A DNA stretch of 64,000 nt from Micromonospora sp. MA102 (GTDB taxonomy: Bacteria; Actinomycetota; Actinomycetes; Mycobacteriales; Micromonosporaceae), in the NCBI RefSeq assembly GCF_025460765.1, contig NZ_JAMWEG010000010.1, positions 176,374 to 240,373 on the forward strand, read 5' to 3'. Below, piece after piece: positions 1-8,917 of this stretch (within the stretch, counting starts at the first letter, position 1; each line of letters starts with the position of its first letter). The notes under the pieces are model-generated. The model was not told where the DNA came from and searched no databases. It saw only the letters and a list, made by a program, of their open reading frames with translations. A program made the position numbers and the translations under genes.

Positions 1-936
1 GCAGCCGGACGGCATCAGCACCCCGGCCCGCTCGCCGGCGTCGAGGATCGGGGTGGCCCCGTCGGCCTCGACGGTCACGCCGGCCCCGGTGAACGTCACG
101 GTGCCGCCCTCCCCCGGCGAGATCACGGTCGGGCGGAACCGTTCGGTGTGCAGCCGGTCGGCGAGCCCCTGTGCCTCCCAGTACCCCTCGACGGCGTCGA
201 GCATGCCGATCGGCCCGCAGGCCCAGGCCTGCCGGTCGAGGTGGTCGGGCACCAGGCCGGCCAGCTCGTCGACGCCGAGCAGGCCGTCGGTGTCGGTGTG
301 CCGCTCGACCAGCCGCAGCGCGCCGGCCTCGGCGAGCGCCCGCAGCTCCGGGCCGAAGATGACGTCGTCCCGGGTCGGCGACGAGTGCACCAGCACCACG
401 TCGGCGCGGTCGTGCAGGCCGGCGCGGAGCATCCCCATGACCGGGGTGATGCCGCTGCCGGCCGTGAGGAAGAGGACCGGTCCGGGGGTCGCCTCGGGCA
501 CGACGAAGTCGCCCTGCGCCTGGTCGAGCTGGACGATCGTGCCGGGCCGCACCCGGCGGACCAGGTGGTTGCTGACCTTGCCGTCCGGGATCGCCTTCAC
601 GGTGACGGAGATCAGGCCGTCCGCGGCGCCCGGCGTCGAGGTGACCGAGTACGCGCGCCACTGGCGCACTCCGTCGACGTCCACGCCGAGGCGCACGTAC
701 TGTCCGGGCAGGTGTCCCCGCCAGCTGCGGCCCGGCTGGATGACCACGGTCGCCGCGTCCCGGGTCTCCGGCCGGACGGCGACGATCCGGCCGCGCAGCG
801 GGGCGCCGGCCCGCAGCGGCGCCACGAGGTCGAGGTAGTCGCCGGGCAGCAGCGGGGTGGTGACCGCGCCGGCCAGCCGCGACAGTCTGTCCCGGAAGGT
901 CACCTTCTGGGAGCGGCGGGGGGCAGTTGTGGTCAT
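1..936 (-). CDS. Ferredoxin reductase-type flavoprotein with C-terminal 2Fe-2S domain (partial)
   Basis: The reverse-strand frame opens with ATG at 936 and runs off the left edge. It reads as an FAD/NAD(P)-binding reductase: a lead-in, a flavin barrel with GQYVRLGV and the FAD motif RAYSVTS, then a nucleotide-binding part. The last readable residues (ILDAGERAGVLMPSGC) match the start of a plant-type 2Fe-2S ferredoxin domain, so only that domain's end is missing. Family members such as mycobacterial Rv3230c pass electrons from NADPH to an acyl-CoA desaturase. The desaturase, if present, would lie beyond the edge. The gene diverges from a PucR regulator over 83 bp. Confidence 0.85.
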   Translation of the reverse strand, partial: MTTTAPRRSQKVTFRDRLSRLAGAVTTPLLPGDYLDLVAPLRAGAPLRGRIVAVRPETRDAATVVIQPGRSWRGHLPGQYVRLGVDVDGVRQWRAYSVTSTPGAADGLISVTVKAIPDGKVSNHLVRRVRPGTIVQLDQAQGDFVVPEATPGPVLFLTAGSGITPVMGMLRAGLHDRADVVLVHSSPTRDDVIFGPELRALAEAGALRLVERHTDTDGLLGVDELAGLVPDHLDRQAWACGPIGMLDAVEGYWEAQGLADRLHTERFRPTVISPGEGGTVTFTGAGVTVEADGATPILDAGERAGVLMPSGC

Positions 937-1019
937 ATCACCAGGGTGACTGCGTGATCGCATAACATCTTGACCGGCAAAGGTGAAATGGTCGCAGGTT
1001 CTTGTTCGGGGAGAACAAC

Positions 1020-2243
1020 ATGTCGGACGACCACGCGAGCTATCGCGCGGCCCATCTCGAACTCGACGCGCGGGTGTCGGCCCGCCTCCGGGACCGGCTC
1101 CCCGTCGTCGCCGAGCGTACCGTCACCGCGATCACCGCCGAGGTGCCCGACTACTCCGGCGCGCTCACCGGCACGATGCGGGAAAAGATCGAGAACGCGG
1201 TACGCATCGCCCTGGGCACCTTCCTCCAGCTCATCGACGGGGCACAGCTGGCCGATCCGAGCACCCCGCTGGCCCCCGCCCTGGAGGCCGCGTACGCGCT
1301 GGGCAGCGGCGAGGCCCGCTCGGGGCGCAGCATGGACGCGCTGCTGGCCGCATACCGGGTGGGGGCGCGGGTGGCGTGGCGGGAGGTCTCCGCCACCACG
1401 GTGCGCAGCGGGCTGTCCGCCGAGACGGTGGCCGAGTTCGCCGAGCTGATGTTCGCGTACATCGACGAGCTGTCCGCGGCCAGCGTGGCCGGGCACGCCG
1501 ACGAGCGGGCCAGCGCCGGCCGGGCCCGCCGCCGCAACATGGAACGGCTCACGCAGCAGCTGCTCGCCGGGGAACCCGAGGACATCCTGCGGCGCAGCGC
1601 CGAACGGGCCGATTGGCCGCTGCCGCAGACCCTCACCGTCGTCCTCCTGCCCCGCCGCAACCTGCGCGCGGTGCTCGCCCTGCTCGGCCCGCACACCCTG
1701 GAGAGCGGCGAGGACCTGCCCGGCATGGACCCGGCCGAGGAACTGGCCGTCCTGCTGGTGCCGGACACCCACGGCGCCCGGCGGCGCCAGCTCACCCGCC
1801 TGCTGCACGGGCACGGGGCGGTGCTCGGGCCGGCCCGGCCGTGGCACCGGGTCGCCGCCTCCTACCAGCGGGCCACCCGGGCGCTCGCCCTCGGCCTCGG
1901 CGAACCGGACGCCGGGCCGGTCGACACCGAGCACCACCTGGCCGAACTGCTGCTCAGCATGGACCCGGAGGGGCTGGCCGACCTGCGCGCCCAGGCCCTC
2001 GCGCCGCTGGCCGACCTGCCGCCGGCCACCGCGCACCGGCTCGCCGAGACGCTGCGCTCCTGGCTGCTGCACCAGGGCCGCCGCGACGACGTGGCCGCCG
2101 ACCTGTTCGTGCACCCGCAGACCGTCCGCTACCGGATGGGCAAACTCCGCGAGCTGTACGGCGACCGGCTCCACGAACCGGCCACGGTGCTCGCCCTCAC
2201 CATCGCCCTGGCCGTCCCGCCCACCCCGCCGAAGACGGAATGA
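1020..2243 (+). CDS. PucR-family transcriptional regulator
   Basis: A 407-residue cytosolic regulator. The N-terminal 170 residues are helical and resemble the RsbRD/PucR N-terminal region. The C-terminal 60 residues form the PucR helix-turn-helix (VAADLFVHPQTVRYRMGKL). The ATG at 1020 is chosen because GGGGAGAA precedes it by a few bases; an in-frame upstream ATG at 1002 lacks such a site. It diverges from the ferredoxin reductase, and this pairing suggests that it controls the reductase and a linked desaturase. That role is inference from position. Confidence 0.88.
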   Translation: MSDDHASYRAAHLELDARVSARLRDRLPVVAERTVTAITAEVPDYSGALTGTMREKIENAVRIALGTFLQLIDGAQLADPSTPLAPALEAAYALGSGEARSGRSMDALLAAYRVGARVAWREVSATTVRSGLSAETVAEFAELMFAYIDELSAASVAGHADERASAGRARRRNMERLTQQLLAGEPEDILRRSAERADWPLPQTLTVVLLPRRNLRAVLALLGPHTLESGEDLPGMDPAEELAVLLVPDTHGARRRQLTRLLHGHGAVLGPARPWHRVAASYQRATRALALGLGEPDAGPVDTEHHLAELLLSMDPEGLADLRAQALAPLADLPPATAHRLAETLRSWLLHQGRRDDVAADLFVHPQTVRYRMGKLRELYGDRLHEPATVLALTIALAVPPTPPKTE

Positions 2244-2288
2244 CCACCGGGCGCGTCCCGCGCGGCGCCGGGCCGGCCGGTCCGGGTG

Positions 2289-2699
2289 TCAGCGGGTCCC
2301 GGCGACGGCGGGCCGCGGTTCGCCCAGGAACGCGTAGGCGGCCAGCGCGCCGGCGAGGACGGCGTCCACCGCGATGACGAAGCCCCGGTCCATCCCGTCC
2401 GGGGCAAGGGCGAACCCGGTCGCCAGGGCGACCACGGCGATCAGCACCGGGATCCCCCGGACCGCCCGCCGCGCGGCCGGACGGGTGGCGGGCGGCCGGA
2501 ACCCGGCGACCGCCAGGACCGCCCGGACGACGCCCGCGAGCCCGACGATCAACGAGGGAACGGCCAACCCGGCCACCTCCCGGTCCAGCCCGGCCAGCCC
2601 GGACCAGGCGAGCAGCCCGAAGACCACGACGGCGAGGACGTGCAGAGGCGCGTCGCCGAGCAGGCGGCGACGCGCGGCTGGTTCGCTGTCCCGCGTCAT
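2289..2699 (-). CDS. Small membrane protein of unknown function
   Basis: A 136-residue protein with about four hydrophobic helices (for example LHVLAVVVFGLLAWSGLAG and IPVLIAVVALATGFALAP) joined by short Arg-rich loops. The start at MTRDSEP is preceded by GGGGGAC, better than the upstream ATG that would add 16 residues. I do not recognise a family. It faces the PucR gene convergently with a 45-bp gap. Membrane location is clear; function is not. Confidence 0.65.
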   Translation of the reverse strand: MTRDSEPAARRRLLGDAPLHVLAVVVFGLLAWSGLAGLDREVAGLAVPSLIVGLAGVVRAVLAVAGFRPPATRPAARRAVRGIPVLIAVVALATGFALAPDGMDRGFVIAVDAVLAGALAAYAFLGEPRPAVAGTR

Positions 2700-2780
2700 G
2701 ACCGTCCCCCGTCCGGATGCCGGCATCGTGGACAGCCATCGTCGCACTCCGCGGGGCCGCGCCCCAGCGGCCGACCGGGC

Positions 2781-2966
2781 CTATTCCTCCGGGACGCCCG
2801 GGCCGACCTCGCCGCGCCTCAGGTGCTCGGCGTTGCGGTCGGCTTCGCTGTCCGCGTTCGCGGCGCCGGCGCCGGCGTCCCTGGTGCGGCGCCCCTCGGC
2901 GTCCTGGTACACCGCGCCGGTCTCCAGCGCGTCCTCCTGCTGCCGGCTCTGCTCAGGTGTGGTCAT
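2781..2966 (-). CDS. Small hydrophilic protein of unknown function
   Basis: A 61-residue charged protein rich in Glu, Arg, Ala and Gln, with no hydrophobic segment or cysteine. Almost every codon ends in G or C, as in real genes here, which supports coding despite the size. The ATG at 2966 follows a GGTGGTG stretch. The composition suggests a disordered or stress-type small protein. No family recognised. Confidence 0.55.
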   Translation of the reverse strand: MTTPEQSRQQEDALETGAVYQDAEGRRTRDAGAGAANADSEADRNAEHLRRGEVGPGVPEE

Positions 2967-3043
2967 CACCACCGACTACCCGGCCGTCGCCCCGTTCATG
3001 CGCCGGTCCCGGCGAGGCGGAGCGCCCGGAGACCATGCTGCCG

Positions 3044-3544
3044 TCACGCGGGGAGGTAGACGAGGTCCATGGTGTCGGTGCGCCCGGACCAGCGGAGGTC
3101 GAGGTGCCAGCAGCCGGCCTGCGGCAGGTCGACGATCGAGGGGCCGGGGCCGCCGGCGACCGTGCGGGTCACCCGGGTGGTGGTGCCGCCCAGGGAGGCG
3201 GTGATGACGAGGGTGGTCGACGCGTCGGGGTCGGGCGACGGGGTCGCCGCCGGCCGGGCCACCCAGAGGATCTTGTTGTTCGGTCCCTCCGTCCGGTCGA
3301 CCGTCAGCGGATGGCCGAACAGCACGGCCACGATGTCGCCCTTCGCGCCGAACACGTGCGGGGCGCGGGCGTCCCCGCTGAACCCGGCGTCGGCCCAGTC
3401 GGGCAGCCGGCCCTCCTCCACCCGCCCGGCACAGCCGGTGGGCGCGACCGCCGCCGGGCTGGGCGGCGCGGCCGACCGGCTCGCGGTGGTGCAACCGGCC
3501 AGCAGCACCACCGACCCCAGCAGGAGCCTGCCCCATGAACGCAT
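3044..3544 (-). CDS. Putative secreted lipoprotein
   Basis: A 166-residue protein starting MRSWGRLLLGSVVLLAGC, a classic type II signal with lipobox LLAGC, so it should be lipidated at Cys18 and anchored outside the membrane. The mature part begins with a Ser/Ala/Pro linker and contains further Cys residues (APTGCAG, QAGCWH) that may form a disulfide. The start at 3544 places the signal peptide at the N-terminus; the longer open frame upstream is not supported. It lies downstream of the sigma factor/membrane protein pair on the same strand with a 118-bp gap. Confidence 0.72.
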   Translation of the reverse strand: MRSWGRLLLGSVVLLAGCTTASRSAAPPSPAAVAPTGCAGRVEEGRLPDWADAGFSGDARAPHVFGAKGDIVAVLFGHPLTVDRTEGPNNKILWVARPAATPSPDPDASTTLVITASLGGTTTRVTRTVAGGPGPSIVDLPQAGCWHLDLRWSGRTDTMDLVYLPA

Positions 3545-3662
3545 CTCGCACCTCCGCACCGGGTGGGCGCCGGTCGGTGGCACCCCGTTGTCCTGAGGAC
3601 ACCGGTCGGGCCGCGCAGGTTCCTCCCGTGGCGGGCGAGCGGTCGCGCGGGGCGACAGGCGC

Positions 3663-4382
3663 CTAGTCCAGGGAGGCGGCGATCCCGGTCGCCTCGTCCC
3701 GGCGGAGGTCACCTTCCAGCCGGTAGCTGACGCCGGCGTCCTCCCAGATCAGCGTGGCCGCGGCGAGCCGCGCCGTCTCCACCCGGACCGTGCCGGTGCG
3801 GTCGACGTACGCCAGCTCGTGCGGGCCGCCGATCCAGACGGCGAAGTCGCCGTCGACCTGGACCCACTCGACGCCGGGCCCACTGATCTGCTTGTGGAAG
3901 ACCGGATCGAGCTGACCGTCGAAGGCGTCGAGGCGCAGGGTCCCGCCGCGGTAGAGCAGCGTCGCCACCCGGTACGCCCCGGCGCCGTCCGGGTCGGCGA
4001 CCAGCACCTGTTCCGGCTCGCCCAGCTCGACCGGTACGCGGATCGGGAAGCGGACGTGCCGCTGCGCCTCGACGAGGGAGGCGGGCCGCTGCTCCGGCAG
4101 CGGCGAGGGTGTGCCGGTGTGCGGCGCCGGCACCGGCGTGGTCTCGATGACGATCCCCGAGAAGCGCAGCAGTCCCGTCACCGCGTCGGCGATGGCGGCC
4201 CGCCCCGGCGGCAGCAGGGCGACGAGCAGCGCGGCCAGCGCCGCGGCGAGCCAGTAGCGCCAGCGGCGCCGGCGGCGGGCCGGCGCGGCCAGCCGGGCCC
4301 GCACCCGGGCGGTCACGTCGGGGACCTCGGGCGTCTCCAGCCAGGTGGCGAGGTCGCGCAGTTCGCGTTCGAGGTCATCCAC
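3663..4382 (-). CDS. Single-pass membrane protein paired with ECF sigma factor (candidate anti-sigma)
   Basis: A 239-residue protein with a short cytoplasmic N-terminus (MDDLERELRDLATWLE), an Arg-rich stop, one membrane helix (WRYWLAAALAALLVALLPPG, about residues 41-60) and a 170-residue outer domain. The GTG start overlaps the sigma-factor stop by 8 bases, implying coupled translation. This layout is that of membrane anti-sigma or sensor partners, but the zinc-type HxxxCxxC motif is absent. Anti-sigma function is therefore inference from position and topology. Confidence 0.7.
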   Translation of the reverse strand: MDDLERELRDLATWLETPEVPDVTARVRARLAAPARRRRRWRYWLAAALAALLVALLPPGRAAIADAVTGLLRFSGIVIETTPVPAPHTGTPSPLPEQRPASLVEAQRHVRFPIRVPVELGEPEQVLVADPDGAGAYRVATLLYRGGTLRLDAFDGQLDPVFHKQISGPGVEWVQVDGDFAVWIGGPHELAYVDRTGTVRVETARLAAATLIWEDAGVSYRLEGDLRRDEATGIAASLD

Positions 4383-4926
4383 GGCGCACCTCCTCGCGGT
4401 CGAGCAGGCCGCGCAGCTTGGCCAGAGCCCGGTACGTCCGCGACTTCACCGTGCCCCTGGGCCAGCCGAGCGTCGTCACGGTCTCCTCCTCGGTCAGGTC
4501 GAGAAGGAACCGGCACACGATCACCTCGCGGTCCTTGACCGGCAGCTGGCGCAGCGCCGCCACCAGCGCGGCCCGGCGTTCCGCGGCGAGGACCCCGCCG
4601 ACCGCGACGTCCTCGCCGACCGCCGGCCCGTCCTGCGCCGCCGCACGCAGGACCAGCCCGTCCCGCCGGCTGCGGGACCGGTGCAGGTTGCGGGTCTCGT
4701 TGGCGACGATCGCGAGCAGCCACGACCGGAAGGACGACTCGCCGCGGTAGCGGGACAGACTGCGGAACCCCTTCACGAACGCCTCCTGGATGACGTCCTC
4801 CGCGTCCGATCCGGCGCCGAGCAGCACCGCCGTCCGGTACGCGGACGCGGTGTGCCGGGCGACCAGGAGTTCGTACCCCTCCAGGTCACCGGTGCGGGCG
4901 CGGCGGACAAGCTCGTCGTCGTCCAG
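4375..4926 (-). CDS. ECF-type RNA polymerase sigma factor, probable CTG start
   Basis: A 183-residue ECF sigma factor. Region 2 spans from LVRRARTGDLEGYELLV through DAEDVIQEAFVKGFRSL and SSFRSWLLAIVANETRN. Region 4 includes LPVKDREVIVCRFLLDL, EEETVTTLGWPRGTVKSR and a closing helix. A start at the first in-frame GTG (4827) would cut off region 2.1. Between the upstream stop and that GTG there is no ATG, GTG or TTG. A CTG at 4926 sits 6 bases after AAGGGGAGG, so I place the start there. The gene diverges from a Tat-type lipoprotein and is coupled to the following membrane protein. Confidence 0.85.
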   Translation of the reverse strand: MDDDELVRRARTGDLEGYELLVARHTASAYRTAVLLGAGSDAEDVIQEAFVKGFRSLSRYRGESSFRSWLLAIVANETRNLHRSRSRRDGLVLRAAAQDGPAVGEDVAVGGVLAAERRAALVAALRQLPVKDREVIVCRFLLDLTEEETVTTLGWPRGTVKSRTYRALAKLRGLLDREEVRRG

Positions 4927-5028
4927 TGGAGACCTCCCCTTCGACCACCCTCATGACACCGGTCGCGCCCGGACGGTTCCACCTTCTGCGGGATGGAACC
5001 TCGACGGCTTCGAGGGTGTCACCTCGGC

Positions 5029-6279
5029 ATGACCGTCACCATCTCCCGCCGCGGCGTCCTGACCCTGCTCGCCGGTGCCGGCGCCGCCGCACTGGCCGGC
5101 TGCGAGCCGACCCGCGCCAGGACCTCCGCCCCGACCGTCACCGTCCCCGATCCGCTGCTCGTCCAGGTCGACGCGGGACAGGTTCTCCTGCGCGGAGCCG
5201 ACCGGCGGACGATCCCCCGCGCCGTCGCCAGCGCGGACGGCGCCTGGATCTTCGCGACCGCCCCCGCGGGCCCCGACACCGCCTGCTGGCGGATCGACAC
5301 CACGACCGGCCGCGCCTCGGCGAGGACGGCGCTACCCGGACGCTGGCTGCCCCAGGTGGTCTCCGCCGAGGGGACGGGCGTGGCGCTCACCACGACCACG
5401 GCGACGGTGAACGGCGGCCGGCCCGCCGGGCGGGAGGTGACGCCGGTGCTGGTCGCCGACGTCAACGGGCTGCGCCACCGCCTCGACCTGCCGGGCAACT
5501 TCGTTCCGGAGGCGTTCACCGCCGACCGCACCGGGCTGTTCGTCCTCGAATGGCTCCCGGCGGCCGCGCCGGACCGCTACCGGGTGCGGGTCGTCGACCT
5601 GGCCACCGGCCAGCCCGGCCCGCTGGCCACCCGCGACAAGCAGCCGGTGCCACCCGGCGCCGAGGAGGAGATGCGCGGCGACGGCCGCCAGGCGGTGCTC
5701 GCACCGGACCGCACCGTCCTCTACACGCTCTACACCCACCAGCCCGGCCACCAGCACACCCGGGACCTCGTGAGCGGACGGCCCGGCAACGCGCACGCGT
5801 TCGTCCACACGTTGCACCTGGCGCAGTGGTGGGCGTACTGCATCGATCTGCCGCACCCGTTCGGCGAGGCGACCGCGGCCGGCCACACCATGGCGATCAG
5901 CCCCGACGGCGGTCGGCTCCTCGTCGCCGACATCTCGTCGGGCACCGTCGCGGACATCTCCACCGAGGACCTGACGGTACGCCGGACGGTGCCGCTGGCC
6001 CGCGGCGCCGGCGCCGCCCACGCCACCGCCGGCTCCGACCGCCTCTTCCTCGCCGCCGGCACGGCGGTCCGGGCCCTGGATCTCAGCCGCCTGACCGGCA
6101 CGGTGGACTGGCAGGCGCGCGAGCCGGTCTCCGGCCTGGTGGCCAGCCCTGACGGCAGCCGCCTCTATCTGGGCCAGCGGGACGCGGTGAGCTGGCACGA
6201 CGCCGCCAGCGGCCGGGAACTCGGCCGCGTCCCGGTGCCCGGACTCGTCGGCCTGCGCGGCCTCGCGGCACGCCCCTGA
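5029..6279 (+). CDS. Tat-type lipoprotein with beta-propeller-like repeats
   Basis: A 416-residue protein. Its N-terminus MTVTISRRGVLTLLAGAG is followed by the lipobox ALAGC, a twin-arginine-style lipoprotein signal. The mature part has repeated blade-like segments such as VASADGAWIFA, ISPDGGRLLVAD and VASPDGSRLYLG, typical of secreted propeller proteins. The ATG at 5029 places the signal at the N-terminus; an upstream ATG would add 12 residues before it. It is divergent from the ECF sigma gene and a plausible target of it. Ligand or enzymatic role unknown. Confidence 0.78.
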   Translation: MTVTISRRGVLTLLAGAGAAALAGCEPTRARTSAPTVTVPDPLLVQVDAGQVLLRGADRRTIPRAVASADGAWIFATAPAGPDTACWRIDTTTGRASARTALPGRWLPQVVSAEGTGVALTTTTATVNGGRPAGREVTPVLVADVNGLRHRLDLPGNFVPEAFTADRTGLFVLEWLPAAAPDRYRVRVVDLATGQPGPLATRDKQPVPPGAEEEMRGDGRQAVLAPDRTVLYTLYTHQPGHQHTRDLVSGRPGNAHAFVHTLHLAQWWAYCIDLPHPFGEATAAGHTMAISPDGGRLLVADISSGTVADISTEDLTVRRTVPLARGAGAAHATAGSDRLFLAAGTAVRALDLSRLTGTVDWQAREPVSGLVASPDGSRLYLGQRDAVSWHDAASGRELGRVPVPGLVGLRGLAARP

Positions 6280-6298
6280 ACGCCGCGCCACCAGGGGC

Positions 6299-6922
6299 TC
6301 ACCGCAGGACGGCGTACCGCACGTGAACGGCGTACGGCGAGTGGTGGACCGAGAGGATCTTCAGGTCGAGATCGCGGTCGAAGCCCTCGAAGAGCCGCTT
6401 CCCCCGGCCCAGGACGACCGGAGCGGTGGTGACGCCGAGCTCGTCGACGACCCCGGCCGTGAGCGCCTGCCGGATGACGTCCGCCCCGCCGCCGATGGCG
6501 ACAGCGCCGTCGCCGGCCGCCCGCCGGGCCGCCGCCAGCGCCTCGTCGAACCCGTCGACCATGAGGAACCCGCTGCTCGGGTCGGGCTGGTCCGCGGTGC
6601 GGTGGGTCAGCACGACCAGGGTTCCCTGGAACGGGTTCCGGCCGCCCCAGCCGCCCGCGCTGTCGTACATGCCCCGGCCGCACAGGCCGGCGCCCGTCCC
6701 CGCGAGCAGCGTGTCGAAGTAGGCCCGGTCCTCGTCGCTCATGCCGGCGCCGGGTTCGCGCTCCGACTCGTAGGTCCACGGGCCGCCCATCACCCAGTAG
6801 TGGAGCCGCTCGCCGCCGACGCCGAGCCCCTGGCCCGCGTGGTCGTCGGGACCGGTGACGTAGCCGTCCAGTGACACGGTGATGGCGGCCTTCACCGGGC
6901 CGCGTTCCGCGGTGCTGCTCAT
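6299..6922 (-). CDS. Dihydrofolate reductase-like (RibD C-terminal family) protein
   Basis: A 207-residue cytosolic protein of the RibD C-terminal/DHFR-like fold. It begins with the family pattern AAITVSLDGYVTGPDD, has a central LCGRGMYDS element and ends with AIGGGADVIRQAL and ELGVTTAPVVLGRGKRLF, as in YyaP/YwjB-like reductases. These proteins bind NADPH, but their physiological substrates are usually unknown. It is convergent with the lipoprotein gene and appears monocistronic. Confidence 0.85.
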   Translation of the reverse strand: MSSTAERGPVKAAITVSLDGYVTGPDDHAGQGLGVGGERLHYWVMGGPWTYESEREPGAGMSDEDRAYFDTLLAGTGAGLCGRGMYDSAGGWGGRNPFQGTLVVLTHRTADQPDPSSGFLMVDGFDEALAAARRAAGDGAVAIGGGADVIRQALTAGVVDELGVTTAPVVLGRGKRLFEGFDRDLDLKILSVHHSPYAVHVRYAVLR

Positions 6923-7078
6923 GCGTCCTCCCGTGGCGGACCTCGAACGTGGCGGAGACCGCCCGCCGGCGGGCTCGTCGGTCGTGCGTGCGGGGCCGCC
7001 GGCGTGTGTCTCCCGTCACCGTAGCCGGACGTACGTCGAGGAGGGACCCGCCGGCGGCCCGACCCGCCGCCCACCGCC

Positions 7079-7095
7079 GTAAGAACTCGGCAATG
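7079..7095 (+). promoter_or_regulatory. Candidate OmpR-type operator A upstream of the response regulator
   Basis: The site reads GTAAGAACTCGGCAATG: two GTAA/GCAA half-sites 11 bp apart, the spacing bound by OmpR-family dimers. It lies 54 bp before the response-regulator start in the same orientation. Near-identical sites are at 13839 and, on the other strand, at 10971-10987. Autoregulation is inferred. Confidence 0.55.
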
Positions 7096-7148
7096 GATCG
7101 GCCACCCACCCGTGGCTACGCTGGCCCCTCGGGTACGGGGAGGTGCAC

Positions 7149-7844
7149 GTGGCGCAGCGGGTGCTGGTGGTCGACGACGACCGCACGGTCGCCGACGTGG
7201 TCTGCCGCTACCTGGAGCACGCCGGCTACGAGGTCGCGCACGTCGGGGACGGGGCCGGGGCGCTGGCCGCCGTGGCCCGGCACCCGCCGCACCTCGTGGT
7301 GCTCGACCTGATGCTCCCCGTGCTCGACGGGCTGGAGGTCTGCCGGCGGCTGCGGGAGCGGCCCGACGGCGTACCCATCGTCATGCTCACCGCCCGTGGC
7401 GACGAGGCCGACCGGATCCTCGGCCTGCAACTGGGCGCGGACGACTACCTGAGCAAGCCGTTCTCGCCCCGCGAGCTGGTGCTGCGGGTCCGCTCGGTGC
7501 TGCGCCGCGCCGGTGGCGACCCGGCCGGCGTACCCCCGGAACTGCTCGCCGACGGCGGCCTGGAGGTGGCGACAGGCCCCCGGGTGGCCCGGCTGCACGG
7601 CCGGGAGCTGACCCTGACGCTGCGCGAGTTCGACCTGCTCGTGCACCTCATGCGGCATCCCGCGCGGGCGTTCCGCCGGGCCGAGCTGCTGGAGCGGGTC
7701 TGGGGGTGGAGCTTCGGCGACCAGTCGACGGTGACCGTCCACGTGCGGCGGCTCCGGGAGAAGATCGAAACCGACCCGGCCGATCCCCGCCGGATCGTCA
7801 CGGTCTGGGGCGTCGGCTACCGGTACGAGCCGGCCGATGCGTGA
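7149..7844 (+). CDS. OmpR/PhoB-family response regulator
   Basis: A 231-residue two-component response regulator. The receiver domain (1-115) has the acidic cluster VVDDD, the phospho-acceptor Asp53 in VVLDLMLP, the Thr in VMLTARG and the Lys in YLSKPF. The C-terminal winged helix (about 130-228) ends VTVHVRRLREKIE and WGVGYRYEP. The GTG at 7149 is chosen because GGGGAGG lies 5 bases before it. Its stop overlaps the kinase start by 8 bases, so the pair is co-translated. It probably binds the 11-bp direct repeats found before this gene and two other units of the cluster (inference). Confidence 0.92.
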   Translation: MAQRVLVVDDDRTVADVVCRYLEHAGYEVAHVGDGAGALAAVARHPPHLVVLDLMLPVLDGLEVCRRLRERPDGVPIVMLTARGDEADRILGLQLGADDYLSKPFSPRELVLRVRSVLRRAGGDPAGVPPELLADGGLEVATGPRVARLHGRELTLTLREFDLLVHLMRHPARAFRRAELLERVWGWSFGDQSTVTVHVRRLREKIETDPADPRRIVTVWGVGYRYEPADA

Positions 7845-8862
7845 CCTGGCGCTGATTTTCGGGGCGGCGCTGGTCGCGGCGCTCGCCGTCGGGCTGGCCG
7901 GCGCGGTGGCGCTGCGGCTGCTGCGCGGCCGGTCGATCACCGTGCACATCTCCGTGCTGCTCGCCATGACGGTCGGCGCCGTGGCGGCCGGGGTGGCGGT
8001 GGTCGCCGAGGCGATGTTCCTCTCCCCGCACGACCTCGAGGTGGTGCTGACCACGCTCTCCGCCGCCGCGGTGGTGAGCCTCGCGGTCGGCTGGCTGTTC
8101 GGCCGCCGGCTGGCCGCCGCGGCGGTCTGGGCCGACCAGGCGCGGGAGCGGGAACGCCGGATCGAGAAGGGGCGGCGGGACCTGGTCGCCTGGGTCTCCC
8201 ACGACCTGCGCACCCCGCTCGCCGGGCTGCGGGCGATGGCCGAGGCGCTGGAGGACGGGGTGGTGGGCGATCACGCGACGGTCGCCGAGTACCACCGCCG
8301 GATCCGGGTGGAGACCGACCGGATGACCCGGCTCGTCGACGACCTGTTCGAGCTCTCCCGGATCAACGCCGGCGCGCTGCGGTTGTCGCTGTCCGCGGTG
8401 CCGCTCGGCGACGTGGTGTCCGACGCGCTGGCCGGCAGCGCGCCACTGGCCGCCGCGCGCCGGATCCGGCTGCTCGCCCCCGAGTCCGGCTGGCCGACGG
8501 TGACCGCGAGCGAGCCGGAGCTGGCCCGGGTGGTGGGGAACCTGCTGCTCAACGCGATCCGCTACACGCCGGAGGACGGCACCGTCCGGGTGGACGCCGG
8601 CCGGGACGCGGACACCGCCTGGTTGGCCGTGGCGGACACCTGCGGTGGGATCCCGGAGCGCGACCTGCCCCGGGTGTTCGACGTGGCGTTCCGGGGGGAA
8701 CGGGCCCGCACTCCCCCGCGCGACAGCGGCGGCGTGGAGGGCTCCGGCGGGCTGGGGTTGGCGATCGTGCGCGGCCTCGTCGAGGCGCACGGCGGCCGGG
8801 TCGAGGTGGGCAACGTCGCCGACGGCTGCCGCTTCGTCGTCCGGCTGCCGCTGGCCGCCTGA
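7837..8862 (+). CDS. Sensor histidine kinase
   Basis: A 341-residue membrane kinase partner of the preceding regulator. Two or three N-terminal helices (residues 5-27, 35-60, 70-90) leave almost no outer domain, so sensing is probably within the membrane or through a partner. The H-box is WVSHDLRTPLAGLRAM, the N-box NLLLNAIRYTPEDG, then DTCGGIPERDL and GSGGLGLAIVRGLVEAHGG. All catalytic motifs are intact. The signal is unknown. Confidence 0.92.
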   Translation: MRDLALIFGAALVAALAVGLAGAVALRLLRGRSITVHISVLLAMTVGAVAAGVAVVAEAMFLSPHDLEVVLTTLSAAAVVSLAVGWLFGRRLAAAAVWADQARERERRIEKGRRDLVAWVSHDLRTPLAGLRAMAEALEDGVVGDHATVAEYHRRIRVETDRMTRLVDDLFELSRINAGALRLSLSAVPLGDVVSDALAGSAPLAAARRIRLLAPESGWPTVTASEPELARVVGNLLLNAIRYTPEDGTVRVDAGRDADTAWLAVADTCGGIPERDLPRVFDVAFRGERARTPPRDSGGVEGSGGLGLAIVRGLVEAHGGRVEVGNVADGCRFVVRLPLAA

Positions 8863-8917
8863 GCTGAGCAGCCGGCGGCTCCGGCCTACGGCCTGACCAC
8901 CGGCCGGCGGCTGCGGT

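Noticed and set aside
53..957. Plus-strand open frames over the first 900 bp
   Set aside because: The minus strand encodes a clear flavoprotein reductase with FAD and 2Fe-2S motifs; the plus frames are shadows.
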